Below are positions 16,478 to 26,410 of a stretch of 64,000 nt of DNA, piece by piece. The notes under the pieces are model-generated. The model did no database searches. It saw nothing but the letters and a program-made list of their open reading frames with translations, and was not told where the DNA came from. The stretch spans positions 60,049 to 124,048 of the forward strand of contig JALNYH010000006.1 in NCBI GenBank assembly GCA_023229945.1. Direction: 5' to 3'. Both the position numbers and the translations under genes were made by a program. The stretch's first letter is position 1, and each line of letters opens with the position of its first letter. Origin of the DNA: Arcobacteraceae bacterium. GTDB lineage: Bacteria; Campylobacterota; Campylobacteria; Campylobacterales; Arcobacteraceae.

Positions 16478-19096
16478 TTATACTTCTTTTAGTTTATTGG
16501 CTGCAATATGTGGTAAAATACTATTTAAATATACTCTAGTATCAAGCTCAAATCCTGCAATTCCATTTAATCTTGGAAATATGCTTATATGAAATCTGAA
16601 GTAATCTTTTGAAGTTTTATTATACCCTTCATATGGGTGATTTTTGAAAATCATATTAAATGCAAAACTACCCAAAACATTTTTGTATTTTTTGAAAATC
16701 AATTCCAAAGATGAAGCTAGATTTGTCAGCGTCAACTCATCAAATTCAATAATCGAAGAGTATTCATCTTTTGCCACAATTTTCACTTCATAAGGAAATC
16801 TAGAAGCATAAGGTGCATAACAAACAAATGATTCATTTTCAAAAATAAGATTTTGTTCATATTGTTTTTCTTCATAAACTAAATCATCCAAAATTGATCT
16901 TTTGTATTTTTTGTAATACTCTTTTTTATATTCTAAATCTTCAGCTATATCAGTTGGAAGAAATGGTAGTGCAATAATCTGAGAATGGCTGTGACTTAGT
17001 GATGCACCAGCTAATTGACCATGGTTTTTAAACAAAGATACATATGCAATTCTTGTATCATATTTTAAACTTATCATTCTTTCTCTGGAAATTTTGAGAT
17101 AATCTGTAAATTCTTTTAGAGAATAATCAAACATCTCATGGTTGTGTTTTGGTGTCTCTATAATTACTTCATGAGCTCCAAATCCACTAAAAACATCAAA
17201 ATAATCATCTTTTTTGCCATCAGGTTCAACTTCAATTGATAATACATTATAAAGATTTGGTATTACCCTTGCTCTCCATGCTTTAGTATCACCAATTCTA
17301 GATATTTCTTTTGGTGTGAGATGTTCGTTTCCTTCATCAAATGGGCATAAACAATCTTCTTCAATAGCTTGTTGCATGATAAAGTTGTTTGGGCGGTCTG
17401 ATCTTTTTGGTGCAAAAAGTACCCATCTTTTTGTAAGTTTGCAGTATCTAAACTCTGATTCTTTAGGTTTTAGCTCTTTTGCTTGGTGCATAGCATTATA
17501 TTTTGCCAATATTAGTTCATTTTCTGGAACTATTGGATGTATGATTGCTTGAGGAATATTGAGCCCCATGAGTGTATAGATGTTTTGTAAATGAAGTCTA
17601 AAAAGCTTATCAAAAAAAGGTTTTTGAGTAGTGAAATGATCATCATCATACCACCAAAACCAATCACTTCCAAATGCTATTGCAAATTCATTTAATATCT
17701 TTTTATTTGTATCATCATCTAATAAACCAAGATTATTCACATAATCATTTCTAGTCAAAGCTAATAATTCCCAAGCTTTATTTTTTTGAGGTTTTCCTAT
17801 CCAAATATCAAAATTTCCATTTATCCAACTACCAGGTTGAATATAATCTATTGGTAAATTGTCAATTTCCAAGGTATTTGCAGTACTTGGTAAAATAGTC
17901 TTAATAAAAGAGCTATTCTCTTCTAAAGACTTATATAGTTCATTGAAAAAATCTTTTCCATTTTCTCGATAATATTCCCACGCATTTTCACCATCTAAGA
18001 TTATGCTCACAAGTGAGTTATGAGTACTCATGATTTCTATTTTCTTGATTTTATCTATAAAGTCAAGTGCAGCTATTTGAGGAGCTATTTTTGAGTATTC
18101 AAAACCAATTAAATCACTTATATGTCTATCTCTAAAGAAAAGTAAATTTTTATATTCGTTGTGATAGTAAAGATTGTAAAGCTTATCTTTTGTTTGATTT
18201 TTGATACTTTTATATAAGATTTCCTCGTCTGTTGCTAGCCATTTTATATCATTTTGTGCAAAAAGCTTTACAACTTCATCACTTACACTTCCCTCAGCTG
18301 GCCAAAAACCACTTGGTTTGACTGCAAAAGTTTCTTCAAAAAGTTCTATTGCTTTTGTCACTTGAGATTCACTAAATTGGGCAAATATATCAGGTTGGAT
18401 ATTTGGTAATATAGTGTTTGCATTTGCAGCTTTACCATGATTGATATCCAAAAGAAGTGGCAAAATTGGGTGAAAATATGATGTGGTGGAAAGCTCTATT
18501 TGCCCTTTTGTGAAAAGTTCTTTGTAAAGTGTTAAAATCTCTGGTAAAAATTTGATAAGTTCATGAATTAGAGTTATTTTTTGGTTATGGGTGTAGTTCG
18601 CCCCTTGTGAGATGAGATTTTTTACTAGTTTATTGTTGTTTCTTAAATAGTTTCCACACCAAGATAACAAAAACAAAACCTGAGCATCTTCAATCTCATC
18701 TTCATTAAATATCCTAATCCCTTTTTCAAAACTTTTGAATTTCAAATAAAGCTCTTTGTATCTCCAAAGTGGATTTATCATATTTGTCTCATTTGAAGCA
18801 AATAAATATCCATTTAAAAACTCTAAATCTTCATCTTTTAATGTACTAACTTTCAACGATAAAATATCCAAAAGCTCATCATGTGCATCACCTTTGATAT
18901 AGTCATTGATTTGTTCTATCAAAGAAGGTACTAGATTGAAAGTTGCTTTTATATTAGGGTGTTGACTAAGCATATAAGGCATATCATAATAATCTTTTAT
19001 TGCATGTAAAAACACCCATGGCATTTTTGTTTTCTTAGAGAGATTATCTTTGTAATATGGTTGGTGCATATGCCATATAAAATTTAAGTAAACCAT
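16478..19096 (-). CDS. GH57 glycoside hydrolase fused to GalT-like nucleotidylyltransferase
   Basis: 872-residue two-enzyme fusion. Residues about 1-540 are GH57: HMHQPYY near the start, a TSYFHPILPL motif, GFWPAEGSVSDE with the predicted nucleophile Glu, and ILDGENAWEYY with the predicted Asp. Residues about 545-872 are a HIT-superfamily galactose-1-phosphate uridylyltransferase-like domain, with CPFDEGNE near its start and the active-site HSHSQ near residue 700. One Cys of the usual CPFC zinc pair is Asp here. The plant GalT-like protein At5g18200 is an ADP-glucose phosphorylase, so this domain may act on ADP- or UDP-glucose rather than galactose. It starts directly after the stop of the 830-residue gene upstream and is followed by glgA after 10 bases. 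Confidence 0.88.
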   Translation of the reverse strand: MVYLNFIWHMHQPYYKDNLSKKTKMPWVFLHAIKDYYDMPYMLSQHPNIKATFNLVPSLIEQINDYIKGDAHDELLDILSLKVSTLKDEDLEFLNGYLFASNETNMINPLWRYKELYLKFKSFEKGIRIFNEDEIEDAQVLFLLSWCGNYLRNNNKLVKNLISQGANYTHNQKITLIHELIKFLPEILTLYKELFTKGQIELSTTSYFHPILPLLLDINHGKAANANTILPNIQPDIFAQFSESQVTKAIELFEETFAVKPSGFWPAEGSVSDEVVKLFAQNDIKWLATDEEILYKSIKNQTKDKLYNLYYHNEYKNLLFFRDRHISDLIGFEYSKIAPQIAALDFIDKIKKIEIMSTHNSLVSIILDGENAWEYYRENGKDFFNELYKSLEENSSFIKTILPSTANTLEIDNLPIDYIQPGSWINGNFDIWIGKPQKNKAWELLALTRNDYVNNLGLLDDDTNKKILNEFAIAFGSDWFWWYDDDHFTTQKPFFDKLFRLHLQNIYTLMGLNIPQAIIHPIVPENELILAKYNAMHQAKELKPKESEFRYCKLTKRWVLFAPKRSDRPNNFIMQQAIEEDCLCPFDEGNEHLTPKEISRIGDTKAWRARVIPNLYNVLSIEVEPDGKKDDYFDVFSGFGAHEVIIETPKHNHEMFDYSLKEFTDYLKISRERMISLKYDTRIAYVSLFKNHGQLAGASLSHSHSQIIALPFLPTDIAEDLEYKKEYYKKYKRSILDDLVYEEKQYEQNLIFENESFVCYAPYASRFPYEVKIVAKDEYSSIIEFDELTLTNLASSLELIFKKYKNVLGSFAFNMIFKNHPYEGYNKTSKDYFRFHISIFPRLNGIAGFELDTRVYLNSILPHIAANKLKEV

Positions 19097-21589
19097 TTAT
19101 TCATTTATCCATAAGTTAATTTTATCGTTGTATTCATGGAATATTTTATCTGCATTTTTATGATTTTTTGCTTGAATGTAAATATTTAAGAATTGTTGGT
19201 GTTCATCTGGAACCATCAAAATCCATTCATTAGCACTTACCCAGATTTTTATACCATCTACATGAGAAGTTTTTTTGTCTTTGCTATCTTCTAAAAACAT
19301 TCGCATCATTTTGCCCTTATATGCACTTGGACATGCTATGTTTTCACCTCTATAGACAAAATCTGGTATTGATTTGACCACTTTACTTAAATTTGTTTGA
19401 TGATGTATTAAAAATTCCAAAAATTTAAAGCTAGAAAACACTGCATCAGTATTTAGTGAAAATTCACTAAATGCAAAATTTCCATCTGTATTTGCAATCA
19501 AATCATATTCTCTCAATTGTTTTGCTTTAAATCCACCAAATTTACCTCTAGTTATATCAATATGCTTGTACTTTATAAAATCAGGTGCCCATGCAGGTAA
19601 AAATACTTTTTTGATAGGAGTACCTTCAAAGTCAACCAAATGTAAAAGTACCAATAATGCTATATAATCTTTGACAAGAACACCATCGTTATCAATAAAT
19701 TGGAGTTTATGACCATTTGGATATATTAAAATTCCACAATCAAACTCTAATGATTTTACAATTTTACCCACTTCACTATGAGCTTTTTTGATAACTGAAT
19801 GTAATTTTTGTAGTTGTTTGTCATCTTCATAAGCATTTAAAACAATTGATTCTATCCCTAGAGAATTTAGAATATTTGGATAAACTTTTGAAGTTGAACC
19901 AAACATCAAATCAGTCACTATTTTGATATCTTTATTTTTAAATAAGTTGGTATTAACCTTTGCTTTGATAGCATTTATATATCTAGTATGAGTATCAGAA
20001 TCTTCATTTATTTCACCAATTTCATTAAATCTAACTCTTCTGAAATTTTCTCTGAAAAATATTCTTTCTATACTTTTTGCCAAATTTGTATCTATCATCA
20101 AAGCTTCATTTGTAAAGAATAAGATTTCTGTTTCTTCTTGATTTTTGGCTGATTGTCTAAAGTGAACTCCTGCTATGACATCATCTTGTGATGCAAGGTT
20201 GTATCTCATTACAACCGATGGAACATTGAAAGTATCTACTACATTGATACCAGTTGACAAAAGACCACTCAAAAAAGCTCTTTTTAGCATACGAGAACTC
20301 TTTTGATAATCTCTTGAGACATATACTTTGCCCCCAACAGGGAGAATAGAGCCAAGTGATTCTGCAAGTTTGATAGCTAAATCACAAGAAAGCTCAATAT
20401 TAGCACGACCCACAACGCTACCAGATTCAAAAATAGAAGATTTGTATTTATCTCCCCAAATTACATTGTTGCTTACAATAGAATCTTCATCTATAGTTTT
20501 ATTTGGCCATACCATAACATCTTTTTCAAAAGAAACACTTTTGTCAATTGTACAGTTTTCAGCTATTATAACGCCATCTTTTGCTTTAACTTTTTTTGCT
20601 ATTTTTACATGGTTACAAATTACGCCATAATTGATTTTTGATTTTGAACCAACTGTACAATCTTGCCAAAAAATAGTATTTGTTAGTTTGACAGACTCAT
20701 CTATTGTACAATTTTTACCAATAACACAATTATTTAGTTCACTTAAATTTTCTACTTTTGTATTCTCTCCAATTACAACGATACCTTTGATTTGTACATC
20801 TTCATCTATACTTGACCCTTCTTCAATATACAATACACCATGTTCATAGATTCTTTCTACACCTTTGATAGGAAGTGAAATTTGTTTGTTGAAAATATCT
20901 TGATAAACTTCTCTGTAACTTTCAGGATTTCCCACATCTCTCCAGTATCCTTCTATATGGCATCCCCAAAGGGCAATGTTGTTATTCATTAAAGTTGGAA
21001 ATAAATCTTTTGCAAAGTCATAATTAGATTCAAGTGGAATAAAGTCCAATATTTCAGGCTCTAGTATATAAATACCTGTATTTATAGTATCACTAAATAC
21101 TTCTCCCCAACTAGGTTTTTCCAAGAACTTTTCAATTCTTCCTTCTTCATTGGCAATAACCACACCAAATTGTAAAGGATTTTCTACAGGAGTAAGACCA
21201 ATAGTTAGCTTTGATTCTTTTTGTTTGTGGAAATCATAAATTTCACTAAATTTGAAATCAGTGACTAAATCTCCACTTACTATAATAAAAGTTTCATCTA
21301 AAAACTCTCTAGCAAAACCAACAGCTCCAGCAGTACCATAATCATCATCAGGTAAAAAGTAGCTAATATTTACACCAAAATCTTTTCCATCTTTGAAATA
21401 ATCTTTGATTACTTCTGGCATAAAATAAAGTAATATAGCAATATCCTTTATACCTAAATCATCACGAAGTTTGATAATAATATGTTCCATCATTGGTCTA
21501 TTTAAAATCGGTAACATAGGTTTTGGAACACTGTTTGTTAATGGTTGGATTCTTGTACCAAACCCACCTGCTAGAACTATTGCTTTCAT
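19097..21589 (-). CDS. Sugar-1-phosphate nucleotidyltransferase / phosphomannomutase-like fusion
   Basis: 830 residues. The N-terminus (about 1-235) is a nucleotidyltransferase with LAGGFGTRIQPLT and KPMLPILNRP. A left-handed beta-helix of hexapeptide repeats follows (about 250-390). The rest (about 400-830) is a phosphohexomutase-like domain whose catalytic TASHNP loop is replaced by GVHFRQSAKNQEE near residue 475, so it lacks the phosphorylated serine and is probably regulatory or inactive. Such fusions are often labelled mannose-1-phosphate guanylyltransferase. Sitting between pfkA and the glycogen genes, and with no glgC seen, it could make ADP- or GDP-glucose for GlgA; that is inference. 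Confidence 0.85.
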   Translation of the reverse strand: MKAIVLAGGFGTRIQPLTNSVPKPMLPILNRPMMEHIIIKLRDDLGIKDIAILLYFMPEVIKDYFKDGKDFGVNISYFLPDDDYGTAGAVGFAREFLDETFIIVSGDLVTDFKFSEIYDFHKQKESKLTIGLTPVENPLQFGVVIANEEGRIEKFLEKPSWGEVFSDTINTGIYILEPEILDFIPLESNYDFAKDLFPTLMNNNIALWGCHIEGYWRDVGNPESYREVYQDIFNKQISLPIKGVERIYEHGVLYIEEGSSIDEDVQIKGIVVIGENTKVENLSELNNCVIGKNCTIDESVKLTNTIFWQDCTVGSKSKINYGVICNHVKIAKKVKAKDGVIIAENCTIDKSVSFEKDVMVWPNKTIDEDSIVSNNVIWGDKYKSSIFESGSVVGRANIELSCDLAIKLAESLGSILPVGGKVYVSRDYQKSSRMLKRAFLSGLLSTGINVVDTFNVPSVVMRYNLASQDDVIAGVHFRQSAKNQEETEILFFTNEALMIDTNLAKSIERIFFRENFRRVRFNEIGEINEDSDTHTRYINAIKAKVNTNLFKNKDIKIVTDLMFGSTSKVYPNILNSLGIESIVLNAYEDDKQLQKLHSVIKKAHSEVGKIVKSLEFDCGILIYPNGHKLQFIDNDGVLVKDYIALLVLLHLVDFEGTPIKKVFLPAWAPDFIKYKHIDITRGKFGGFKAKQLREYDLIANTDGNFAFSEFSLNTDAVFSSFKFLEFLIHHQTNLSKVVKSIPDFVYRGENIACPSAYKGKMMRMFLEDSKDKKTSHVDGIKIWVSANEWILMVPDEHQQFLNIYIQAKNHKNADKIFHEYNDKINLWINE

Positions 21590-21610
21590 ATTACACCTCT
21601 TTATTAATCT

Positions 21611-22570
21611 TTATTTATATAATCTATCAGCTACAAGAAGCAAATCTTGTGATATGGAGTATTTATCTGAATTCACATAATCAATTGTAACAAACTCAAA
21701 TTTTGAATTTTTATAAACTATAACTAAGCCTTCACACCCACTAAGAAGCTTATCGACACCTTTTGTAACAAATTCAACCGCCATCAATCTATCAAAAACA
21801 GTCGGATTACCACCTCTTTGGACATGACCCAAAATAGTAGCTCTTGTCTCCATACCTATCTCATTTTCTAATATATCTACCATCTTTTGTGTCATTTTAG
21901 TACCTTCTGATACTACACATACTATATAAGTTCTACCATTTTGCACTTCATTTTTTAGTCTTTTTGTGATACTTTTTAAATCAAAGCAAACTTCAGGAAT
22001 CAAACAAATCTCAGCACCACTAGTAATTGCTGACACTAATGCCAAATATCCACAATCTCTGCCCATAGTCTCTACAACACAAGCTCTTCTAAAAGATGAT
22101 GATGTATCTCTTATGGCATCTATTGCTTCTCTAATTTTATTTAGTGCTGTATCTACACCCAAACAATAATCAGTTCCAAATATATCATTATCTATTGTAC
22201 TAGGAATTCCCACAAAACTTACACCAAAATCACTATAAAATTGGTTCATTGCACGAAATGAGCCATCCCCTCCTAAAACTATGATTTTAGCTATATCTCT
22301 TTTTTTGAGATTTTCAAAAGCTTTTTTCCTAAATTCAATATCAAAAAATCTTTTTGACCTTGATGATCTTATCTTTGTACCACCTTGATGCATGATTCCA
22401 GCCACATCTGCGTAAGAGGCAAGACGAATATTGTCATCAATTAGACCTTCTAATCCATCATATATCAAGTACGGTTCTAAATTTTTACTTAAAACATAAT
22501 CAACAAAATGCTTAATAGCTGGGTTCATTCCAGGTGAATCTCCACCTGAGCACATAATAGCTATTGACAT
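21611..22570 (-). CDS. pfkA: ATP-dependent 6-phosphofructokinase
   Basis: Commits fructose-6-phosphate to glycolysis. The nucleotide loop GGDSPGMN is at residues 9-16, GGDGSFRAMN gives the ATP-type Gly (PPi-type enzymes have Asp there), IPSTIDNDI carries the catalytic Asp, and ETMGRDCG is the substrate loop. The length of 319 is normal. It is the first gene of the minus-strand glycogen operon, 21 bases before the next. Most Campylobacterota lack PfkA and use the pathway only for gluconeogenesis, so this gene is diagnostic of real glycolysis, or of acquisition by transfer. Confidence 0.92.
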   Translation of the reverse strand: MSIAIMCSGGDSPGMNPAIKHFVDYVLSKNLEPYLIYDGLEGLIDDNIRLASYADVAGIMHQGGTKIRSSRSKRFFDIEFRKKAFENLKKRDIAKIIVLGGDGSFRAMNQFYSDFGVSFVGIPSTIDNDIFGTDYCLGVDTALNKIREAIDAIRDTSSSFRRACVVETMGRDCGYLALVSAITSGAEICLIPEVCFDLKSITKRLKNEVQNGRTYIVCVVSEGTKMTQKMVDILENEIGMETRATILGHVQRGGNPTVFDRLMAVEFVTKGVDKLLSGCEGLVIVYKNSKFEFVTIDYVNSDKYSISQDLLLVADRLYK

Positions 22571-22665
22571 ATCAATCCTTTTGTATTATTATTAAATTTT
22601 TATTTCTACTATTGTATTGTAACTTGATTACGATAAAATTACCAAATAATATTGAGGAAAATGCT

Positions 22666-24588
22666 ATGAAAAAAACAAAACTTTTATTTGGGATACATTC
22701 TCATCAACCAGTTGATAATTTTGATGAGGTAGTTTATGATGCTATAGATAAAGCTTACAAACCATTTTTTCAAACATTGAAATTATTTCCTTATTTAAAA
22801 TGTTCAGTCCATTTTAGTGGCTGGCTACTAGAATTTATCAAAAAAAATGATATAGAATTATTCTCACTTATGCAAAAATTATCAAAGCAAATTGAGTTTT
22901 TTACTGGAGGCTTTTATGAGCCAATTTTGGCTTCAATTCCTTCTCGTGACAGAATAGCTCAAATCAAAAAATTAAACCATTTTATAGAAGAGAATTTTCA
23001 TCAAATACCCGCAGGACTGTGGCTTACGGAGAGAGTTTGGGATGATTCTATTATATCTGATTTAAGTGTTTGTGGTATAAAATATGTAATTGTTGATGAT
23101 TATCACCTCATAGCAAATGGAACTACCTCCAACCTTCAAGGATATTATTTAACAGAAAACAACTCCCAAAAAATAGCAATTTTTCCTATAAGTAAAGCTT
23201 TGAGATATTCTATTCCATTTTATGATATAGATAGTATTGAAAATCAACTTATATCATTTTCTACTAGTAGCAATGGCAATAATGGTGCTATTATATTTGA
23301 TGATGGAGAAAAATTTGGTATATGGCCTCAGACTCATGAATTGTGTTATGAAAAAGGATGGTTGAGAAAGTTTTTTGAGCTTTGTTCAAGTAGTAATATT
23401 ATTCAAACACAAACTTATAAAGAGTTTTTTGAATCAAATAATGCTCTAGGACTTGTATATTTACCAACAGTTTCTTATGAAGAGATGGGCGAGTGGTCAA
23501 ATCTTGATATAGTTCATAACCAAAGAGGTGGTATTTGGAAAAACTTTTTTATCAAATATCCACAAAGCAATTGGATACACAAAAGAATTTTAGAACTATC
23601 AAAAAAACAACTAAAAGATGACCATTATCTAGATTGTTTGTATAAAGCACAGTGTAATGATGTCTTGTGGCATGGTGTTTTTGGTGGAATTTATCTACCA
23701 AATCTAAGAGATAATGCTTATAGATATATTATTGAGTGTGAAAATATGCTTCAAGCTAAAGAAATGGAAGTTTTGGATATTGATTTTGATGGATATGATG
23801 AATATAAGTTGAGTAATGAGTCTTTGTTGGCTATTATCAAACCAAATTATGGGGCAAGTATTGTAGAATTTGATATAAAAGATAAAAATTTTAATTTACT
23901 TAATTCTCTCACAAGAAAAAATGAGAACTATCACATCAATATCCAAAGCGAACCCCAAACTCAAGATATAGAAGAAATAAAAACGATTCATCATAATGTA
24001 TTGAGGCTTGAAAATGATAAACAACTTTACTTGGATAAGTATCAAAAATATTCAAACTTAGACCATATTAGTGATAATTCTTTGAGTTTAGAAAATTTCA
24101 AATCAAATATGTTTGTAGAATATAGCAATTTTACGAATGCTATTCATAAAAATATTAGTAATAATAAGCCAATATTTAAGTGTGATGGAAAACTTTTTGA
24201 TACAAAAGGACAGCTCATCAAAAGCTACTCACTAGAGAAAAACAAACTATTTTGTGATATAAGTTTGGTATGCGAGTGTGATGAAAATTTAGTATATGCA
24301 AATGAGTGGAATTTGCATTTTGCTATGTATGATATACTTAAAATAAATGATATATATTTGACTGGTGATATGACTTTGAATACAAAATCGTTGAATATTT
24401 TTGACCCATATCTAAATAAAAATATAAAATTTGAGTTTGAAAAAGAGGTGAAAATTTTTATTTGCAAAAACTATACAGTAAGTCAGAGTGAGTCTGGACT
24501 TGATTATACAATACAACATTTATCATTACTTTTTGTAAATAATTTCTCAAAAGAATTAGAGTTTAATTTTTCTGTTAGTGTGGAGTGA
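22666..24588 (+). CDS. GH57 4-alpha-glucanotransferase / alpha-amylase
   Basis: Cytoplasmic maltodextrin-processing enzyme of the Thermococcus litoralis glucanotransferase type. Motifs in order: FGIHSHQPVDNF at the start, FFTGGFYEPIL, GLWLTERVWD (predicted nucleophile Glu) and IFDDGEKFGIWP (predicted acid/base Asp). The C-terminal half from about residue 360 resembles the beta-sandwich domains of this family. The ATG at 22666 is chosen for its GAGGA ribosome site and because the HSHQP motif normally lies at the extreme N-terminus; the frame is open 34 codons further upstream. That gives 640 residues against about 660 in relatives. It is divergent from pfkA, so both can share a control region at 22571-22665. 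Confidence 0.88.
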   Translation: MKKTKLLFGIHSHQPVDNFDEVVYDAIDKAYKPFFQTLKLFPYLKCSVHFSGWLLEFIKKNDIELFSLMQKLSKQIEFFTGGFYEPILASIPSRDRIAQIKKLNHFIEENFHQIPAGLWLTERVWDDSIISDLSVCGIKYVIVDDYHLIANGTTSNLQGYYLTENNSQKIAIFPISKALRYSIPFYDIDSIENQLISFSTSSNGNNGAIIFDDGEKFGIWPQTHELCYEKGWLRKFFELCSSSNIIQTQTYKEFFESNNALGLVYLPTVSYEEMGEWSNLDIVHNQRGGIWKNFFIKYPQSNWIHKRILELSKKQLKDDHYLDCLYKAQCNDVLWHGVFGGIYLPNLRDNAYRYIIECENMLQAKEMEVLDIDFDGYDEYKLSNESLLAIIKPNYGASIVEFDIKDKNFNLLNSLTRKNENYHINIQSEPQTQDIEEIKTIHHNVLRLENDKQLYLDKYQKYSNLDHISDNSLSLENFKSNMFVEYSNFTNAIHKNISNNKPIFKCDGKLFDTKGQLIKSYSLEKNKLFCDISLVCECDENLVYANEWNLHFAMYDILKINDIYLTGDMTLNTKSLNIFDPYLNKNIKFEFEKEVKIFICKNYTVSQSESGLDYTIQHLSLLFVNNFSKELEFNFSVSVE

Positions 24589-24592
24589 GATA

Positions 24593-26398
24593 TTACTTAA
24601 ATATCTCACAACAAGATAATAGTTGTTTGTTTTTTTGAAATATTGTGTGCATACTTCTTAGGATTTGTTTTAGTGTACTTACTGTTTGGATTACAAAATC
24701 CCCTTTGTTTAGCATTACACAATCTGCTCTTTGAGCAAATGCAGCGTCTGTTACTTCTGATCTACTTGGAAGGTTGTTTTTCATTTTTCCTTCTAGGATT
24801 TGGGTTGCGTAAATGACTGGTATATGAGCAGCTTCACATATACCAAATATCTCTTCTTGGATATAAGGAAGATTATCAAAACCAACTTCTATAGCCAAAT
24901 CTCCCCTTGCTATCATAATAGCAAATTGTTCCCAACCAAGGAGTTCTTCTAGTATTGAAGGAAGGTTTGTGATGGCTAGTTTCGTCTCTATTTTTGGGAC
25001 TATTGCAATATTGAATTTTTCTTTAATACTCAACATATCTTTTAGTTTTTTGATATCATTTGCACTTTGAGCAAAAGAAATCCCAATAATATCTGCAAAA
25101 TCTACTATTGTTTCAAGGTTTTTTTCATCAGTTGGTGTAATTGCAGGAATAATCAAGTCCGAATTTGGGAAATTTATCCCTTTTTCTTCTTTTAAGCTTG
25201 TGCCATTTTCTTTTGCTAAAAATACTTTACAGCCAATTCCATAGCTATTGGTATGTGATATGGTACAGCCAATTTTACCATCATCAATAAATATATCATC
25301 ATTTATTTTGACATGTTCAAAAATCTCTTTATTTGTACAATTGATAATGGACGCGTAGCTTTTACCTTCATACTCAAAATTTATATCACCCAATACATCA
25401 TGATGAGATATGAGTAGCTCATCACCTCTATGAAGTTTGATATCAAGTGGATTTAGCTCAAGATTGTAAAGGTTGCTTTTGGTGTCTTTTATTTTTACTA
25501 TAGTTTTTTCAAAAATTGTCACTTTTTTATTTGCAATTGCATAAATTTTATCATTTTCTTTGGTTAGCTTATATTTTATATATTTTTCTCTTTCAAAATC
25601 ATATATTTTGATAGATTTTGATATTTTAGCTCTTTTGAATAATTCATCATTTACGACTAGTGTTGATATGCCATTATTGTTTTTTGTTGTAAAGATATTA
25701 TTATCTAAATTTGTTGTAATTTCTACAACTGTTGGATTCCTCCATGAACCTATTTTAAATTGGGAAAAGACCCTTTTTATTTTTCCAGTTCTGTTCTTTG
25801 GACCTGCCAAATCTACATATATTTTTGTATCTTTATTTTGTCTTGAGTTTTCATTTTGGATATATTTTGCCATCATATTCCAATCATCAGGAGTATCATG
25901 AGCTGTGTTAATTCTTAGAATACTTGCTCCATTTTTGATAAGTTCACCTATAAGTTGAGGTGAGTTCTTTGCTTCACTTGGAAGTGTAATCATCACCCTT
26001 GTTTTGAAAATTTGTTGCAAGTGTGTATGCTCATCATCATCTTTGCCACCAAAAACTTTACCGTTTTTGTACATTATAGTTTTGGCTTCGTGAAATTTGA
26101 CAAAATTACTATCTAGTGACAAATCATCAAAATTACTATCAAGAAGTTTGGAAAGCAATATAATATCTTGATTGATAGCATTTACAATAGAGCTTTGCGA
26201 CCGCCCAAAAGATGAAAGCCCATGACTTGTAAGCTTGTCTTGAAGCTGTGTTATATCTTTTGCACGAAGTCTTAAATAAGCTTTGAGATTTGATAAGCTT
26301 TTATAGTGTTTTAAACTCTCATCAACCTCAAAATTTATTATATCTTCTCGTATCTTTTTCAAATCATTTAAAATATCTTCAATAATATTAAGTTGCAT
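24593..26398 (-). CDS. Divergent pyruvate kinase-like protein
   Basis: 601 residues. About 130 N-terminal residues are unusual and helical. A pyruvate-kinase barrel follows: ASILRINTAH, VDLAGPKNRTG, catalytic Lys in VPKIETK, MIARGDLAIE, and YATQILEGKM. The usual SGET segment reads LNKGDF, and the C-terminal allosteric domain is missing. Key catalytic residues are kept, so it may be an active isoform with different regulation, or act in the reverse direction. It lies 12 bases downstream of gap in one minus-strand operon and ends 5 bases from the convergent glucanotransferase. A canonical pyk is at 8068-9537. Confidence 0.8.
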   Translation of the reverse strand: MQLNIIEDILNDLKKIREDIINFEVDESLKHYKSLSNLKAYLRLRAKDITQLQDKLTSHGLSSFGRSQSSIVNAINQDIILLSKLLDSNFDDLSLDSNFVKFHEAKTIMYKNGKVFGGKDDDEHTHLQQIFKTRVMITLPSEAKNSPQLIGELIKNGASILRINTAHDTPDDWNMMAKYIQNENSRQNKDTKIYVDLAGPKNRTGKIKRVFSQFKIGSWRNPTVVEITTNLDNNIFTTKNNNGISTLVVNDELFKRAKISKSIKIYDFEREKYIKYKLTKENDKIYAIANKKVTIFEKTIVKIKDTKSNLYNLELNPLDIKLHRGDELLISHHDVLGDINFEYEGKSYASIINCTNKEIFEHVKINDDIFIDDGKIGCTISHTNSYGIGCKVFLAKENGTSLKEEKGINFPNSDLIIPAITPTDEKNLETIVDFADIIGISFAQSANDIKKLKDMLSIKEKFNIAIVPKIETKLAITNLPSILEELLGWEQFAIMIARGDLAIEVGFDNLPYIQEEIFGICEAAHIPVIYATQILEGKMKNNLPSRSEVTDAAFAQRADCVMLNKGDFVIQTVSTLKQILRSMHTIFQKNKQLLSCCEIFK

Positions 26399-26410
26399 AA
26401 AATTCCTAAA

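Noticed and set aside
22564..22665. N-terminal extension of the GH57 glucanotransferase
   Set aside because: The upstream ATG lacks a ribosome site and overlaps the pfkA start; the family N-terminus begins at the ATG at 22666.
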